Positions 24,609 through 46,482 of a DNA stretch of 64,000 bases are shown here, one piece after another; position 1 is the first letter of the stretch, and each line of letters opens with the position of its first letter. This stretch comes from Acanthochlamys bracteata (Eukaryota; Streptophyta; Magnoliopsida; Pandanales; Velloziaceae): NCBI GenBank assembly GCA_019914995.1, contig CM034136.1:6277270-6341269 (forward strand). The letters are read 5' to 3'. Both the position numbers and the translations under genes were made by a program. The notes beneath the pieces are model-generated. The model was given only the letters and a program-made list of their open reading frames with translations, searched no databases and was not told the DNA's origin.

Positions 24609-27154
24609 ATGTCAGTCTGCCCTTCCTCCGGCGAGGACCCATCTCGTTACGAGTTCTGCCGTAACACCGCGGCTGCTTCCCATCTCAAAGTCATCTCAAT
24701 CTTTATAATCCTTATAACGAGCGCAGTTGGTATTTCTTCCCCTGTTTTCCTTGCCCGTTTCTTCATAGGCAAGCCTGGGTACAACCAAGCTCTGCTTGTT
24801 ATCAAGTGTTTCGCCGCCGGAGTTATTCTATCGACTTCTCTTGTTCATGTTCTCCCTGACGCTTTCGACGCGCTCGCTGATTGCCACGTGGCCTCTCGGC
24901 ACCCGTGGAAGGATTTCCCTTTCGCCGGATTTGTTTCATTAGTCGGTGCTCTGTTAGCGCTGCTTGTTGATGTTGCTGCAACTCATCACGCTGATCACAG
25001 CGTCACGGAGTATGAACGGATTGATAAGAGCGAGAGGAAGATGGAAACTGTTGTAGTCGTCGGGTGCCACGTGGACACTGCTCCGGTGTCGGCAGCGGCG
25101 GGGGAGGATGTGGAGCTGGAGGAGCGGATGGCAAGGTTGAAGCAGAGGATGGTGTCGCAAGTGTTGGAGATTGGGATTATTTTTCATTCGGTGATTATTG
25201 GTGCAACGATGGGGATGTCTCAGAACCAGTGCACAATCCGGCCACTTGTCGCAGCTCTCGCCTTCCACCAGATTTTTGAGGGAATGGGCCTTGGCGGATG
25301 CATTGCACAGGTAAAATTCCTGATTTTGTTAAATTGGTGATTGTTGGTTGATGAATTGTGATCACTACCACATGGAAGTGTAATGTTCCTTGTCATCCTT
25401 GTAAGTTGGTAGGTCCTTTCTTTTGAGTGAGTTTCTTGGAATGGATGTCTGTCATATTAGCTAACTTTAGTTAATTGTTTACTATAGGTCACAATGTGAT
25501 ACCTTTGATTTTTAAATTCGTATTTGCTTTGGCATTAAACATTTCTATCTGTTAGTATTATAATCAACTTTCTGGAATACAGCGTTTGGGGTAGTACGAT
25601 ATCCTGTAACTGAATGGTATACGCTTCTAGTATTTCAGATACTCATTCTAGTTATGAATTGATTCGATTGCTCAGGCTACTTACATGCCCAATAGGTTAA
25701 CTAGAATTTTAAAGTTCGACCTGATATCATTCTGTTTGAGGATTTTGGAACTCGTGCACAAGCTGCCTAAGTTTGCTGTGTTAGATCTGTACGAGTGGTT
25801 TTTTTACACCAAAATGCTCTTTCCAATCAATGAACGTGATAATCTCAGGAAAATAAACTTGTGTTAAAGGTGAGAAGAGTAGTAAGGAGTCATGGTCATC
25901 ACCTCTAAGTAGGTAGTTATTCTACCATAATGTAACTGGTGCTACTATGAGAGGTTCGGCTCCCAAGCTTGGCAAGGATTGCTAGAGTGTTACTGGGGTA
26001 CTTTTGGTGGAACTCCACTTTAGATTGAGAATACAAATTGTACGAGGCACTACTTTGCAGATAGTTGAGTTGAACTTAAACTATTGCCTTATCAATAGCT
26101 TTCTTCCACTCGAGGCACTATCCTTTTTAAAGCATTTAAGTTGGTTATTTCTTTAGGTGTAGTGCTCTGACGTCATCAACCAAATGTCCTAAACAGTCTT
26201 GAACTTGGAGAAGTCACCAACTCAGTGTTGGTATAGTGTATGAAAGGAAAACTTGGTCTACCACTTTTTGGTAGACCAAGCCAATCAAAAACCACGTTTG
26301 GTATTTTTCTTTCCAATCAATGTGTAAACAGTTGTTAACATACCGGTTTTGTTTCTTGTATTTGAATCTTGTATTGCAACTCGGTCATCAAGTCCTTCTG
26401 CAGTATTTATTGAGAAAGTTATGGTTACCTTTGAAAGATGCCTTCTCTTGCTTTCTACACTCTGTTTCAATAAGTAGCTTCATTAATGGTTTAGTAATGG
26501 TTCTTGACTATTTTTTCTGCTTGTTAGACCATTCTTACTGAAGGACAATTCAGGACGGATAAGATGCATATAAATTATTGTAGAGAATCCTTTCACATAA
26601 TCTTATAGTAGGAGGGTATATTTCTTGGACTTTCTTTTGTAGATAATAATTAACTGAAACCATAATATCAACTGTCTCTATGAGTTCATCTGCTCTTGAG
26701 GACAAGTTCCTATATGCGAGCATGAATTTACACTAGAGTTATCTTCTTATGCTCATCTGACTTCATGCAATTGAAATAGTTCAGCTGGTTGTTGTACACA
26801 TCCTTCTTATTCTAAAGTCTTTGCTGATTTTGATGGCAGGCTGGTTTCGGATTGGGCACAGTTGGGTACATGTCTCTCATGTTCTCAGTGACGACGCCAG
26901 CAGGAATCATTTTAGGGATGTTAATTTTCACAATGACAGGATATGATGATAGCAGTCCTAAAGCCCTCATTCTAGAAGGGCTATTAGGTTCATTATCTTC
27001 CGGTATTTTAGTATACATGGCGCTTGTTGATCTTGTTGCTCTAGATTTTTTCCATAACAAGATGATGTCTTCAAGCCCCAAGCTAAAGAAGTTATGTTAC
27101 ATAGCTTTGGTGCTTGGATCTGCATTGATGTCTGTACTTGCACTTTGGGCCTAA
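24609..27154 (+). CDS. ZIP6: ZIP family zinc/iron transporter, ZIP6 type
   Basis: Two exons, 24609-25310 and 26840-27154, with a phase-0 GT-AG intron of 1,529 bases; 338 residues. Eight hydrophobic segments fit the ZIP topology. TM4 carries [17 protein letters not shown] (H193) and TM5 carries [15 protein letters not shown] (H220, E224), the metal-coordinating helices. The cytoplasmic loop between TM3 and TM4 is short (about 121-180) with only a small HHADH cluster. That fits the ZIP6 branch, which lacks the long His-rich loop of IRT1. The C-terminus [22 protein letters not shown]-type ending matches AtZIP6 closely. It probably moves Zn or other divalent metals into the cytosol; the substrate is not shown by sequence. 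I used the ATG at 24609. The frame is open upstream to 24513 (32 more codons), but that extension is not family-like. Confidence 0.9.
26252..26280. repeat. Perfect 12-bp hairpin in the ZIP6 intron
   Basis: CTTGGTCTACCA, a five-base CTTTT loop, then TGGTAGACCAAG. The stem is perfect. It is too short for a plant miRNA precursor; it may be the remnant of an insertion. Confidence 0.75.
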
Positions 27155-28464
27155 ACAGGTATTTATAATCTTGTACCTGAGTCCGCAGGAATTTGTATTT
27201 AATGTTTATCATCATCATTATTCTTATGGAAGACGTATCCGTCGTCTGCAGTTTCATTTTCTATATAAGAATTTGTTTTCTTACTGGATACTATTATTAA
27301 GCTTCAATCTGAAACCCATCTATGAAAATATAATGGACAATATAAACGAAGTAATACGATGATCAGTTAATTTGGACTGTCAGCAAAGAACTCTGATTTA
27401 GATTTTGTCAACCTCAAGTGACATCCGTAAGTATAGCTACTCAGTTTTAGCCATGACGTACCAAACAAGAACAAAACTAGCAAGTTATTATAAGCAGAGT
27501 TGTAGTGAGAAACAATTATACCAATGATTGTTATTTGCAACAGGTTCTGGCTCCACTATTACTATTTGCGAGAGGTTCTGCTTCACTCTGGTGTCATCAA
27601 GAGAACATGCAACTTTGTTAACATGTATGTTGACCCTACTTATGTCTACAAGCTGCAGACTGATATTTGCAATGCTGTCTTCCACTGCTATAAAATTTAT
27701 TCAAGTGTATTGGACATGGAAAACGATCGAGGAAAATTACGGACGCTGACGTACAGGAGCCGTGCCTTCAATATCGCTACGGCATTTGAGAGAAGCTACA
27801 ACTTTGCCAGCAGCCATTCATAAAATAACACTCATTACTGCTAACCTTCAGTATGTATCAGATATACCAAGCATCTGTTAGAATCTACAAGAACGGATTT
27901 GGGTTGACATTAACCATTTAGGTTTAACAAGTTTCTATGAAGAACATACTGTACATTTAATGAAAGTTCAATGTAGACGTTTCCATGTTTTCTTTACTGC
28001 ACAAAGTGAACAGAAGCTATATTCTTGCTGGACAAGAACATTCTTTGTGGCAATTTGGGACTTTTCCCATAGCGAAAATCTGAGTGCAGAACACAGAACC
28101 TTTCATTCTTCTTCTGCAATTACCTCATCCTAGCTCATCACCAACCTTAGCATCTCTGAAAAAAAAGGCTACATATGAGAATCCAGAATAGTTCATCAAC
28201 CATGTATTAAACTTTTTCTACCATTTTCTCTGCGTAACCAAACAAACAACCATTGCCAAACTGGTTTCCTTTATGTAATACCTGGATACTGAAGCTGATT
28301 CTGGAGATGAGAAGGACATTTTTTTAATAGAGGAAGGCCACACAACCTTTATTACTTCTGAATGAAGCCTTTCTAAAGGTTCTGAATTGTGCTCCCTGTG
28401 GCATCATTTGAGTGAGGTTGTTGTTTTAGACATTTAAGATAGAGAGGAAGTGAAACAAGTCCTA
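27155..28464. other. Intergenic, no gene recognised
   Basis: The 3' flank of ZIP6. Overlapping frames at 27488-27823 on both strands (for example 99 codons at 27524-27823) show no family features or splice context. I treat them as chance or degraded sequence. Confidence 0.5.
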
Positions 28465-31219
28465 CCGTATCTCCCATGAGAGGTTGTTCCATGAGAGATC
28501 CAAAGACTCAGTATAAATTTCCAAGTGCTGCAGGGACTGGCCCAGTTAATGCATTGCAAAATAGATTAAGCATACACCGGAACTTGAATTACCCAGTAAT
28601 TTCTGAATTCTGCCCTGAAATCTGTTCTCCTAGAGAAGTCAATGTATGTGAAGATTGTCCAAAATTTTACCAGGGTCATCTTCAACCTTTAGATTGTAAC
28701 TGAGACAGAATCCATATACTAGGATCATCTAGTATATTGCTGATACTCAAACGCAACAGAACTAGAATATCTTGAGTGAGTTAACATACCTTTGACGTGC
28801 CCAAACAATATGGAGGTAAGCTACCAGTGAAAAAAATGTGAAGAGAGGTCAAATATTGAAGCCTCAAGAAAGTTTTGCTCCTCTCATGGAGCACTGGAGG
28901 TCCAACAAGCTTCCGCTCAACTTGTTGTTTCTAGAACAAAAGAACCATTAAAGCAGAAATTTTACCCAAGCAATATGAAAAAGGCCCATTGAACTGGTTG
29001 TTGCCAAGGTCCAGAACTTCAAGCTCATCACACTTGGCCAATCACATAGGCACTTGTCCACCCAACTTTTTACTGTTGAGATTTATATCTGCAAAACTGA
29101 AATGTTGATGTAGGAGTCCCTTGAAGCTGGTTTCCTCTGAGATGTAATACACATCAGAACCACCTTCAAGCAGCCACTGTGGGATGAAAACGCTTAAAGC
29201 ATTATATGAGAGGTCAAGCACTTGAAAATAAGTAGCATTGTAGATGTACTTTGGAATTGTTCCTTTCAGCTTATTGTTGGACAGAGACAAAAATATGGTG
29301 AAATTGAGATGCAAGGCTATGTCGGAAGGATGAATGATGAGAAAAGACTATGTGAGTAACCACAATGATATCGTTTGGCGGAGGACTGGGAATTGGTCCA
29401 TCTATATTATTATAACCCAGATCAAGGACAGTAATTTTGGCTCATTGACAGATCCATGGGGCCTTCAATGCTAGTGAAAGAAGTAGTGACACAGATTCAC
29501 ATAACTTAAACTAGCGGAAGCTGCAATCCATAACCATTTTGGTATTATACCAGTGATATGGTTATTTGAAAGGCCCACGAATCTTGTATTGTTTTGATTC
29601 TTCAAGAACGACAGGGTTTTAGTAAGGTTGCAAGATACTTGCTTAAGTGTATTGATAGAGGGGAAAGAGTTCAGGGAGATCACCTTCACCATCCACAATC
29701 ACGAAACTGTTATTGGAGAGGTCCAGACTGCTGAGATTTGCAAGCCTCGTAAGAATATCACCTAGCTCCAGGATGCCGCTGAAGTTTGTTGATGCAAGTG
29801 CAAGACCATTTAGCCTTGCTAACTCATGATTAGGGTATAGGGCCTTGCAGCTTATTGCTGCTAAGATTCATGGTACTGGGAAAGCTGATAGACTGTTTGA
29901 GAACTCTGCCAAAGAACCTGAAAGCTGGTTCGGGCTAAGGTCCATTTTTTGCAATGAAGGAAGATGGAACAATGACTCGGATATGGACTAGTCAGATCAA
30001 GGTTTCATGAGACTCCGGGACCTATACTTCCCAAGAATGAACATGCGCTGCCAAGTAATTGTGAGAAAGAACAATCTCTACTACATTCAGCCAACTCAGG
30101 ACAGAGGAAAGACTGCCATTGAAGTCATCAAAAGGTCCAAATAAACAAGTTTGGTGAGGTTGCCAATCGAAAAAGGGAATGGTCCAACAAACTTGCAGCC
30201 TTTAAGAGACAATGTCTCCAAGGACTTCATTACTGATCGAGTCAGGCAACCTACTGGAAAACCTTGTCATTTGCATCAGCAAACTTTGTAAAAGGTACTG
30301 ACTGGGAATTCCGGCAGCAAAACCATGAAGGTTTACATTGTTGGAAAGATTAGATCGTTGGCAATCTGGGAAGTCTAAGAAAATTACCGGGAATGACTCA
30401 GAAAGCCCATAGAAACTCAGTTCAAGTTCAGTGAGGTTCGAGAAATTATCAAAGAGCTCTGCCACAAGGCTGGACGAGTTGTTCTGATCTACAAGTAGAA
30501 TATATGTAGATTGAAGGCGGCTAAGAGACTCATCCTGTCTATTCCAGTAACCGTGTCTGCAATAAGCTCTACACCAGTCTATTCCAGTAGTTCTTTGAGA
30601 TTTATCATCCTGAAAGCATCATTCTGAGACCAGTTCCGTGCGTAAAAGGGAAGGTTTTTGTTCTTACCATAGAGCTGGTGAGATAAAGAAAACAAAATTC
30701 TTCAACCGAGATATCTGAACTGGAACTTCGCCGGCGAACCTTTGGAGATATTGAGGTTGGTAAGATTAACAAGCCGCTCGAATCCATCTTGCGGGAGTAA
30801 CCAATTGAAGAATTTGTTGTAAGCAAGATTGAGTTCTGTAACGGTGAGATTAAACATGCTTCAAAGACCGTAGAAACATTGCTAGAGATCGACCGTTTGT
30901 TGAGATCAAGTGTAGTAACATTACCGGGATCACATTTAATTCCCTCCAAGGAACAGTAATCAGTTCGTTGCGCCAATTCACCAACGTGTCTATTTTTAGA
31001 GAACAAGAATCCTTCCTTCAACTTCAACAAGGCTTCCCTATCGCTCTCCACGCACACACCGGTAACAAGTCTATGCAGAAGCTTACCGGGAGCAGAGCCA
31101 AAAAAGTGGAGATACTGATGTGCGATTCATTCTTCTGAACAAAGGTAGAAAGAAGAAGAGAAGAACAACAACAACCACAAAAAAGGGAATTGTTCGATAA
31201 AATTGAGAAGAAATTTCAT
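28465..31219 (-). pseudogene. LRR receptor-like protein (RLP) pseudogene
   Basis: Minus-strand fragments follow the order of a Cf-type RLP. A signal peptide starts at 31219 (MKFLLNFIEQFPFLWLLLFF) and stops at about 31127. An LRRNT-like cap lies at about 31057-30900 (CVESDREALLKLKEGFLFSK, then DYCSLEGIKCD). Scattered LRR units include NLTELELSFYGLSESFP near 30420, FVGLSNNHITGIIPKWL near 29560, LSNNKLKGTIPKYI near 29280, and VLDLSYNALSVFIPQWLLEG near 29210. The terminal island is TIFTYIDFS ... ALTGPVPAALGNL ... ESLDLSWNNLS near 28680-28480. Many stops and frameshifts interrupt it, and no membrane-proximal tail is readable. Intact RLPs sense extracellular ligands in immunity or development. The order is preserved, so decay was mainly by small mutations. 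Confidence 0.88.
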
Positions 31220-31943
31220 GGTGCAGGTTGCCGATAGACGGCAAGGGCGGCTGCGGCGGCGGCGATGACTTGGAGAAGTAGGCAAGTCTCCACTCATCAT
31301 CAACGCAACGCTGCTGTCTTTAGAAAACAAAACAAAATTACTAAAATTATAAAACAGAGTGCGGAATCTATCCGAAGATGTAGGCAAGAAAAGAAGACTT
31401 GCCTAATTATGTTTCTTAATGTCAACATTATTATTGCGTTTAATAAAATCTCTAAAACAATTTTTTTTTTCTTTTTTCGAGACAGTAACAAAGTTTTTAG
31501 TTACGGAGAACTTGAAGTTGGACGGACTTTAGGGGTGTGTTCTTTTACATCTTACTTTTTTTTTATTAAAAAGATATTTCTAATTTATTTTTTATTATAA
31601 AAAATATAAAAAATTATTTTCAACACATTTTTAATAAAAAAAATACATCATTTTAAATAATACTATTTTTAACAACTCATTTCTAAAAACTCATTTCCAA
31701 AACTAAAATAACACACACTAAGGTTCGGTCTTTGACTTGTTTCAACAAAAACTTCTAATGAATTTTTTTCATCGTGAGTGAGAAGTGCAGCGGTCAAATA
31801 GTGGACTATTCTGGCCCGTTTATTATGGGCCAGTTTAGGAAACATGTGGGAATTTATCTGGGCTTTTAGAGTTTGCCAGAAAATTTTCATATTGATGGAT
31901 TCAAGATTACAGAAAGTTTTTAACTCACAAAGTAGAATCAGAG
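31220..31943. other. Intergenic with one MITE
   Basis: Promoter side of the RLP relic and 3' side of the ATL gene. A family A MITE occupies 31532-31718; nothing else was recognised. Confidence 0.55.
31532..31718 (+). mobile_element. MITE family A copy 2
   Basis: The left end is GGGGTGTGTTCTTTTAC and the right end, reverse complemented, is GTGTGTGTTATTTTAG. It is flanked by TTA on the left (31529-31531) and TAA on the right (31719-31721), so the target duplication has mutated or the ends are off by a base. The interior is collinear with copy 1 at 17328. Confidence 0.7.
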
Positions 31944-32789
31944 TCAAGATGGAAAAATTCTACTTTCCGATCTGCTCTTGCTCAGAATGTTCTTCAGTGA
32001 ACAACCTAACGGAGCCGTCGTTGAAGTCGACGACGAACAAACAATAACAGATGTAGACGAATTTGAGGACGGCGGCAATGGAGACGGTGAAGAAGAACTA
32101 GTGTTTACATCTTCTTTTACGGTGTGACCATTTGGAACTGGATCGACTGTCAGTGTTGCTTCAACAGAGTTATCTTGCTGTAGCGTTCTTTCCTCTGTAT
32201 TAACTTGTTGATCATCTTGCTCCACTGAGATAACAACTGAAGAATTTTGGTTATCAACTGCTGCAGCCGAAGACGGCCGGGCGTTGCTAACCACGACTTC
32301 AGCTCTGCAGATCGGGCATGTAGAGTGCGTTACCAACCAAGCATCAATGCACGCGACATGAAACACATGTTTGCACTGCGGCAAAACTCTACCCTTCTCT
32401 CCATCTTCCATCACACTCAAGCACACAACACAGTCGACCAAGCTCTCTTGTTTCTCATCTGAAGCTTTGTAAACAAACACCGGGATTGAAGCAATGGATT
32501 TAGCGTCAAGACCGTCTCCGTGAAAACATGCTTCCCATGCAGCGTGCCATGAGAACGCGGAAAAGCTCCGGCGTGGCCGCACTGGTTCTGAGAACACGTC
32601 GGTTGTTCTCTGTTGTGGTCTTCTTCTTAGAAACCAGCGAGCGTAAATGTGAAGAAAAATCACAAACGAAATCACCACTGAGAGAAAGATCACTGCTGCG
32701 AGCAAGACTTTTCCATTGTAGGGATAAGGGCATGAGTCTTGGTTCTGATTCTGCTTATCGGAATTCAACGATGTACTAGTGGTGGACAT
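31944..32789 (-). CDS. ATL-family RING-H2 E3 ubiquitin ligase
   Basis: Single exon, 281 residues from the ATG at 32789. An in-frame ATG at 32858 would add 23 residues, but starting at MSTTSTSLN places the membrane segment at the usual ATL position. Residues about 28-50 form one transmembrane helix (VLLAAVIFLSVVISFVIFLH). The ATL GLD motif is at 93-95 (GLDAKSIASIPVFVY). The RING-H2 finger is complete: C120, C123, C139, H141, H144, C147, C158, C161, with the ATL-typical Trp (DAWL) and Pro (CPIC). The C-terminus is Ser/Thr-rich and probably disordered. ATLs are membrane E3 ligases, often in defence or stress. The substrate is unknown here. Intronless, as is usual for the family. Confidence 0.92.
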   Translation of the reverse strand: MSTTSTSLNSDKQNQNQDSCPYPYNGKVLLAAVIFLSVVISFVIFLHIYARWFLRRRPQQRTTDVFSEPVRPRRSFSAFSWHAAWEACFHGDGLDAKSIASIPVFVYKASDEKQESLVDCVVCLSVMEDGEKGRVLPQCKHVFHVACIDAWLVTHSTCPICRAEVVVSNARPSSAAAVDNQNSSVVISVEQDDQQVNTEERTLQQDNSVEATLTVDPVPNGHTVKEDVNTSSSSPSPLPPSSNSSTSVIVCSSSTSTTAPLGCSLKNILSKSRSESRIFPS

Positions 32790-34905
32790 GGTTGCTTTGC
32801 TAGCTAGTTCTAAAACACAAGCTGCTGCTTTTGCTGTTGGCAAACTTATATGCAGCACCCAAACATGAAAGCATAATGTAAGTCAAACCCAGATCAACTG
32901 TTGAGTTTACTTAAAGCCATCTAATTACTTCGAGACTTGTTTCGAGAAATAGAAATGTCAAGTTTGAAGATTAAACTTTATAGTAACAAAAACATTCGAA
33001 AATAAAAATAACAGAATGCATGCTATGTCATGTGTATTAATGGTTGGGCCTGATGATTGAAGGGAGACAAATCGGAGATAACGCATGGAATTACGGGTTG
33101 CGCTCTTCTTCTTTTTGTCTACATTTTCCATGCAAATTGAACACCAATCCAGAGAGAGATAGTGAGAAATTTCTGTTTTAAAAAACAAAACACATTATAT
33201 CATATATATATATATATATAAGTCTTCGTTTCGTTAGCAGATAAGCCAATAACTGGTAGTGGAATTTTCTGATTATTGGAGTCCTCGTGAAGGCGACGGC
33301 AACGACTTCTTCATTCCGTTTCCATTGCTTTTGCGAGAAGTCATGTTGACCGCGCGCAGAGTTGATCGATAAAACGGAGTTTGCTAAATTAATTAATTTC
33401 TGATCACTCGAGGCTTTTCTGTTAATTAAGATTCTTAATTATACGTCAAAGTTAATTTTACGTAAATTATATATCATTTCTTTAAGTTTTATTATTTTCA
33501 TCATAAATAAGTAAGAAAAAGTACATCTAGATATATAGTGTTGTCTTTTTTCTTTTACCAATTGTCTGTAAATTTTATGTTTTTTTTAACCTCTTTCTTT
33601 AATATTGACTTTCTAAAACTGACTAACATATTTAAACAATTGATTCATTTATTATTTACTTTTAGAGTGTATTTAAATCTCACTGAATATATTATTTTTC
33701 AGATTTTAAATTTAATATATTTTATATTTAAATTTATTCGAACATCATCGAACTTAATTTTAATTTAATTTTTATTAAATTTAGAACTAATTTTTCTATC
33801 GATTAAAATACAAACCTACGACGATTAAGGGCGGTGATTTGACCAAATTCTTCTTCATATTGCTTTTACTCCGTGATCTGTGTTAGTGCAGCTCAGCTCT
33901 GCTGTGCACAGTTGTTTCTTTGAACATGATTGTGTATTGAGCTTTGGGGAACAAAAAGTTGCCGCTGTTCCGCCAGTGAAAGTTTGACCAACTCAAATTG
34001 ATGATGTACTGAAGGCATGAACAATATTTGCCTTGTGTTTTAATTGATAAAGAATAAATTTTGTAAAACAAAACTTTTATAAAAGAAATTAGAAATAAGT
34101 ATGATGAGTTTAAAACAAGTCCAATTCAAAAAGTTCAAACTTAAAATCTAAGGAAAAAAGTAATTCCAGGTAATTGAATCACACGACGGTGCGTCTGTCA
34201 TAGTGTCATCAACAATATTGCCTTAGGTTACTTTGGTAATAGAAATAAATACTTACAAATGAGAAAGGAGTGAGGGAATATAATAAGCGCAAGTAAATAG
34301 CATGTCGATACGCGTACCTTGAAAAGAAAAATTACCACAAATCATTTGATAGATTTTCCATGAGAAGAATCCTAAACTTAGCTTACAATGAACACATTTG
34401 AGTGAAAGAATCCACAACCTGTATTAAGATAATTTACATAGAAAAGTTCTTAAATTATTGTAATGCTGCTTTACAGAATTACAAAATGAACAAGAATTTC
34501 CTTGTTGTAGTTTGTATACACTTTCATAAAAAAGTACAGAATTTCCTAAGTATAATATGTTTTCCCTATCGGGAATCTGTTGTCTTTCTATTTTCCTTCT
34601 TTCAAAGCCAAAATTGTTTGTCAATCGCCCTCCATTCAAAGGATTCAAACACCTGAACCAATTTGAAAGAAGTTCATGTTTGTCAAAGCATACGACGCTA
34701 CCTAAAATAGAACGGAATTTCAGTCTTGATTAAGGGCAAAATGGGTGTTAAATAAATTAGAACATTCCATGGCAGCTTGTATGAATTGAATCATGCCTGC
34801 TGCTTCCCAAGTGACAATATCAGAAGATGAATATATTGCATTATTACTGTAAGAGATATCATCTCACCTACAAGCCTGCCGCTGGTCATGTTAGAGGCGA
34901 TGAAT
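32790..34905. other. Intergenic between ATL and F2KP
   Basis: Upstream region of the ATL gene, including an (AT)n tract, then AT-rich DNA and the 3' flank of F2KP. Frames of 62-84 codons at 33538-34656 are not protein-like. No gene seen. Confidence 0.55.
33202..33220. repeat. (AT)n microsatellite
   Basis: Pure AT dinucleotide run of about nine units, upstream of the ATL gene. Confidence 0.8.
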
Positions 34906-45061
<10,156 letters not shown>

Positions 45062-46482
45062 TGTTCTTCGTCAATCCACACAACTAAGTCACGGAATCGA
45101 TTTTAGAGAAAAGACAATTTTATGAACTGATTCGAATGGAAGTGGATGGACGGTTCTAGATAAGAAGGAATCGAAGTTGAGTAGAGAGTGAATTACTATA
45201 TTCTGGTGGCTGAGATATGAATAAGATTGGGTCTCAAAATGAAGAGAAAGAAAGGTGAAGAAGAATGAGCAACGAGAGGTTGGCGAAAAAATAATTCGGT
45301 TAAAATAAAAGTTAAAAAATAATGACCAACCGGAATTGAGAAAAAAAAAAAAAAAATCGACTTCCTTTTTAACGGACCCACAATGCGGTAGGAGTAGTTT
45401 GCCTTTGATTTGTTCGGATCAGTCACCGAGACGACAAAGGTGATATTTAAAAATATTTTTTAATTTTAATAATTTTTTAATAATATTTATAAAAAATATT
45501 AAATTTAATCATAAAATTTTATTATTATTTATTATTTATTATTTTTAATAAAAATAACACTTATTTTTAAATATTGTATTTAGAAAAAAAATTTGATAAC
45601 CAGTGCCAATCATTTCCAAAAACAAAAGATAGAATGGTCTCTATGAAATTGCATGCATGGATCAGAAAGCTCATTGCTTACATAAACATATGCATGATAT
45701 TATGAGCATTTTTTGCTTATTCGATTTTCACTCTACCATTCTTCAGTTCTGCGAAAAGTCGTCGGAAAAAAATCTGAGTTGCATGCTTCGTCAAACCTCT
45801 TATTTTGGACCGCATCATGGTACATATAGGACTGGCCCGGTCCGCTTCGTTTGGGCAGAGCTATTAATTAAGCCCAAATTCACACTGATGTTCTGAGAAA
45901 ATTTATGAGCAACTCTAATTTAATTCATCAGTCAGAGAAGTAGATTACAAACTTTTGAACATGCTAGTTTTAAGCACTGACTGTCAAGGAGAATTTTTGC
46001 AGAGAAATTCTGCAGTTCTTGGAAAGAGTTGGAGTTGGAGTATAGCACTTGATTTTGAAGTTGTATATCAAATTGCCAGGAAGCCGTTCGACGGAATGCC
46101 TGTGCGGCAACGAGCTGCTTAGAAGAGGTCAGCACTCAGTGGCTTCTTTTTATTTTCAGTGATGAACATTAGTAGAAGTTCCTTGTTGCTTTACATGTCG
46201 CATACTTTTAGTACAGTTGTTTGTTTAAGCTGTGGTAAACATTCATATAAAGCAAAGTCCGCGATTGCATTCATGAAAGTGAAGACAATTTGTACTGCGA
46301 AGTTTGCAGTAGCATCAGCATGGCAACTTCCATGAAACCTTCGACACTGTAGTTCTCGGTGATCCTTTCCTTTCTAATTAACAAGTAGAGAACTAGAAAC
46401 AGTTTTTAACCACCTTTGTTGTTTACTAATATTAAATTTCTTTCCATTTAATTGCAAAGTTCAGTTAACTGAAAGAGATGCA
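45062..46482. other. Intergenic, F2KP promoter side and CHUP1-like 3' side
   Basis: No gene recognised. A strongly AT-rich inverted-motif block at about 45435-45595 (AAATATTTTTTAATTTTAAT) is probably another small transposon relic. A poly-A run lies at about 45340-45355. Short frames at 45657-45896 and 45932-46135 show no family features. Confidence 0.5.

Noticed and set aside
26252-26280. miRNA precursor
   Set aside because: The stem is only 12 bp with a 5-base loop, too short for a plant miRNA hairpin.
27488-27823. Overlapping 65-99 codon ORFs on both strands after ZIP6
   Set aside because: No family features, no splice context, and comparable open frames on both strands suggest chance.
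33538-33768. 76-codon plus ORF, Phe/Leu/Ile-rich
   Set aside because: Membrane-like composition is simply the translation of T-rich intergenic DNA.
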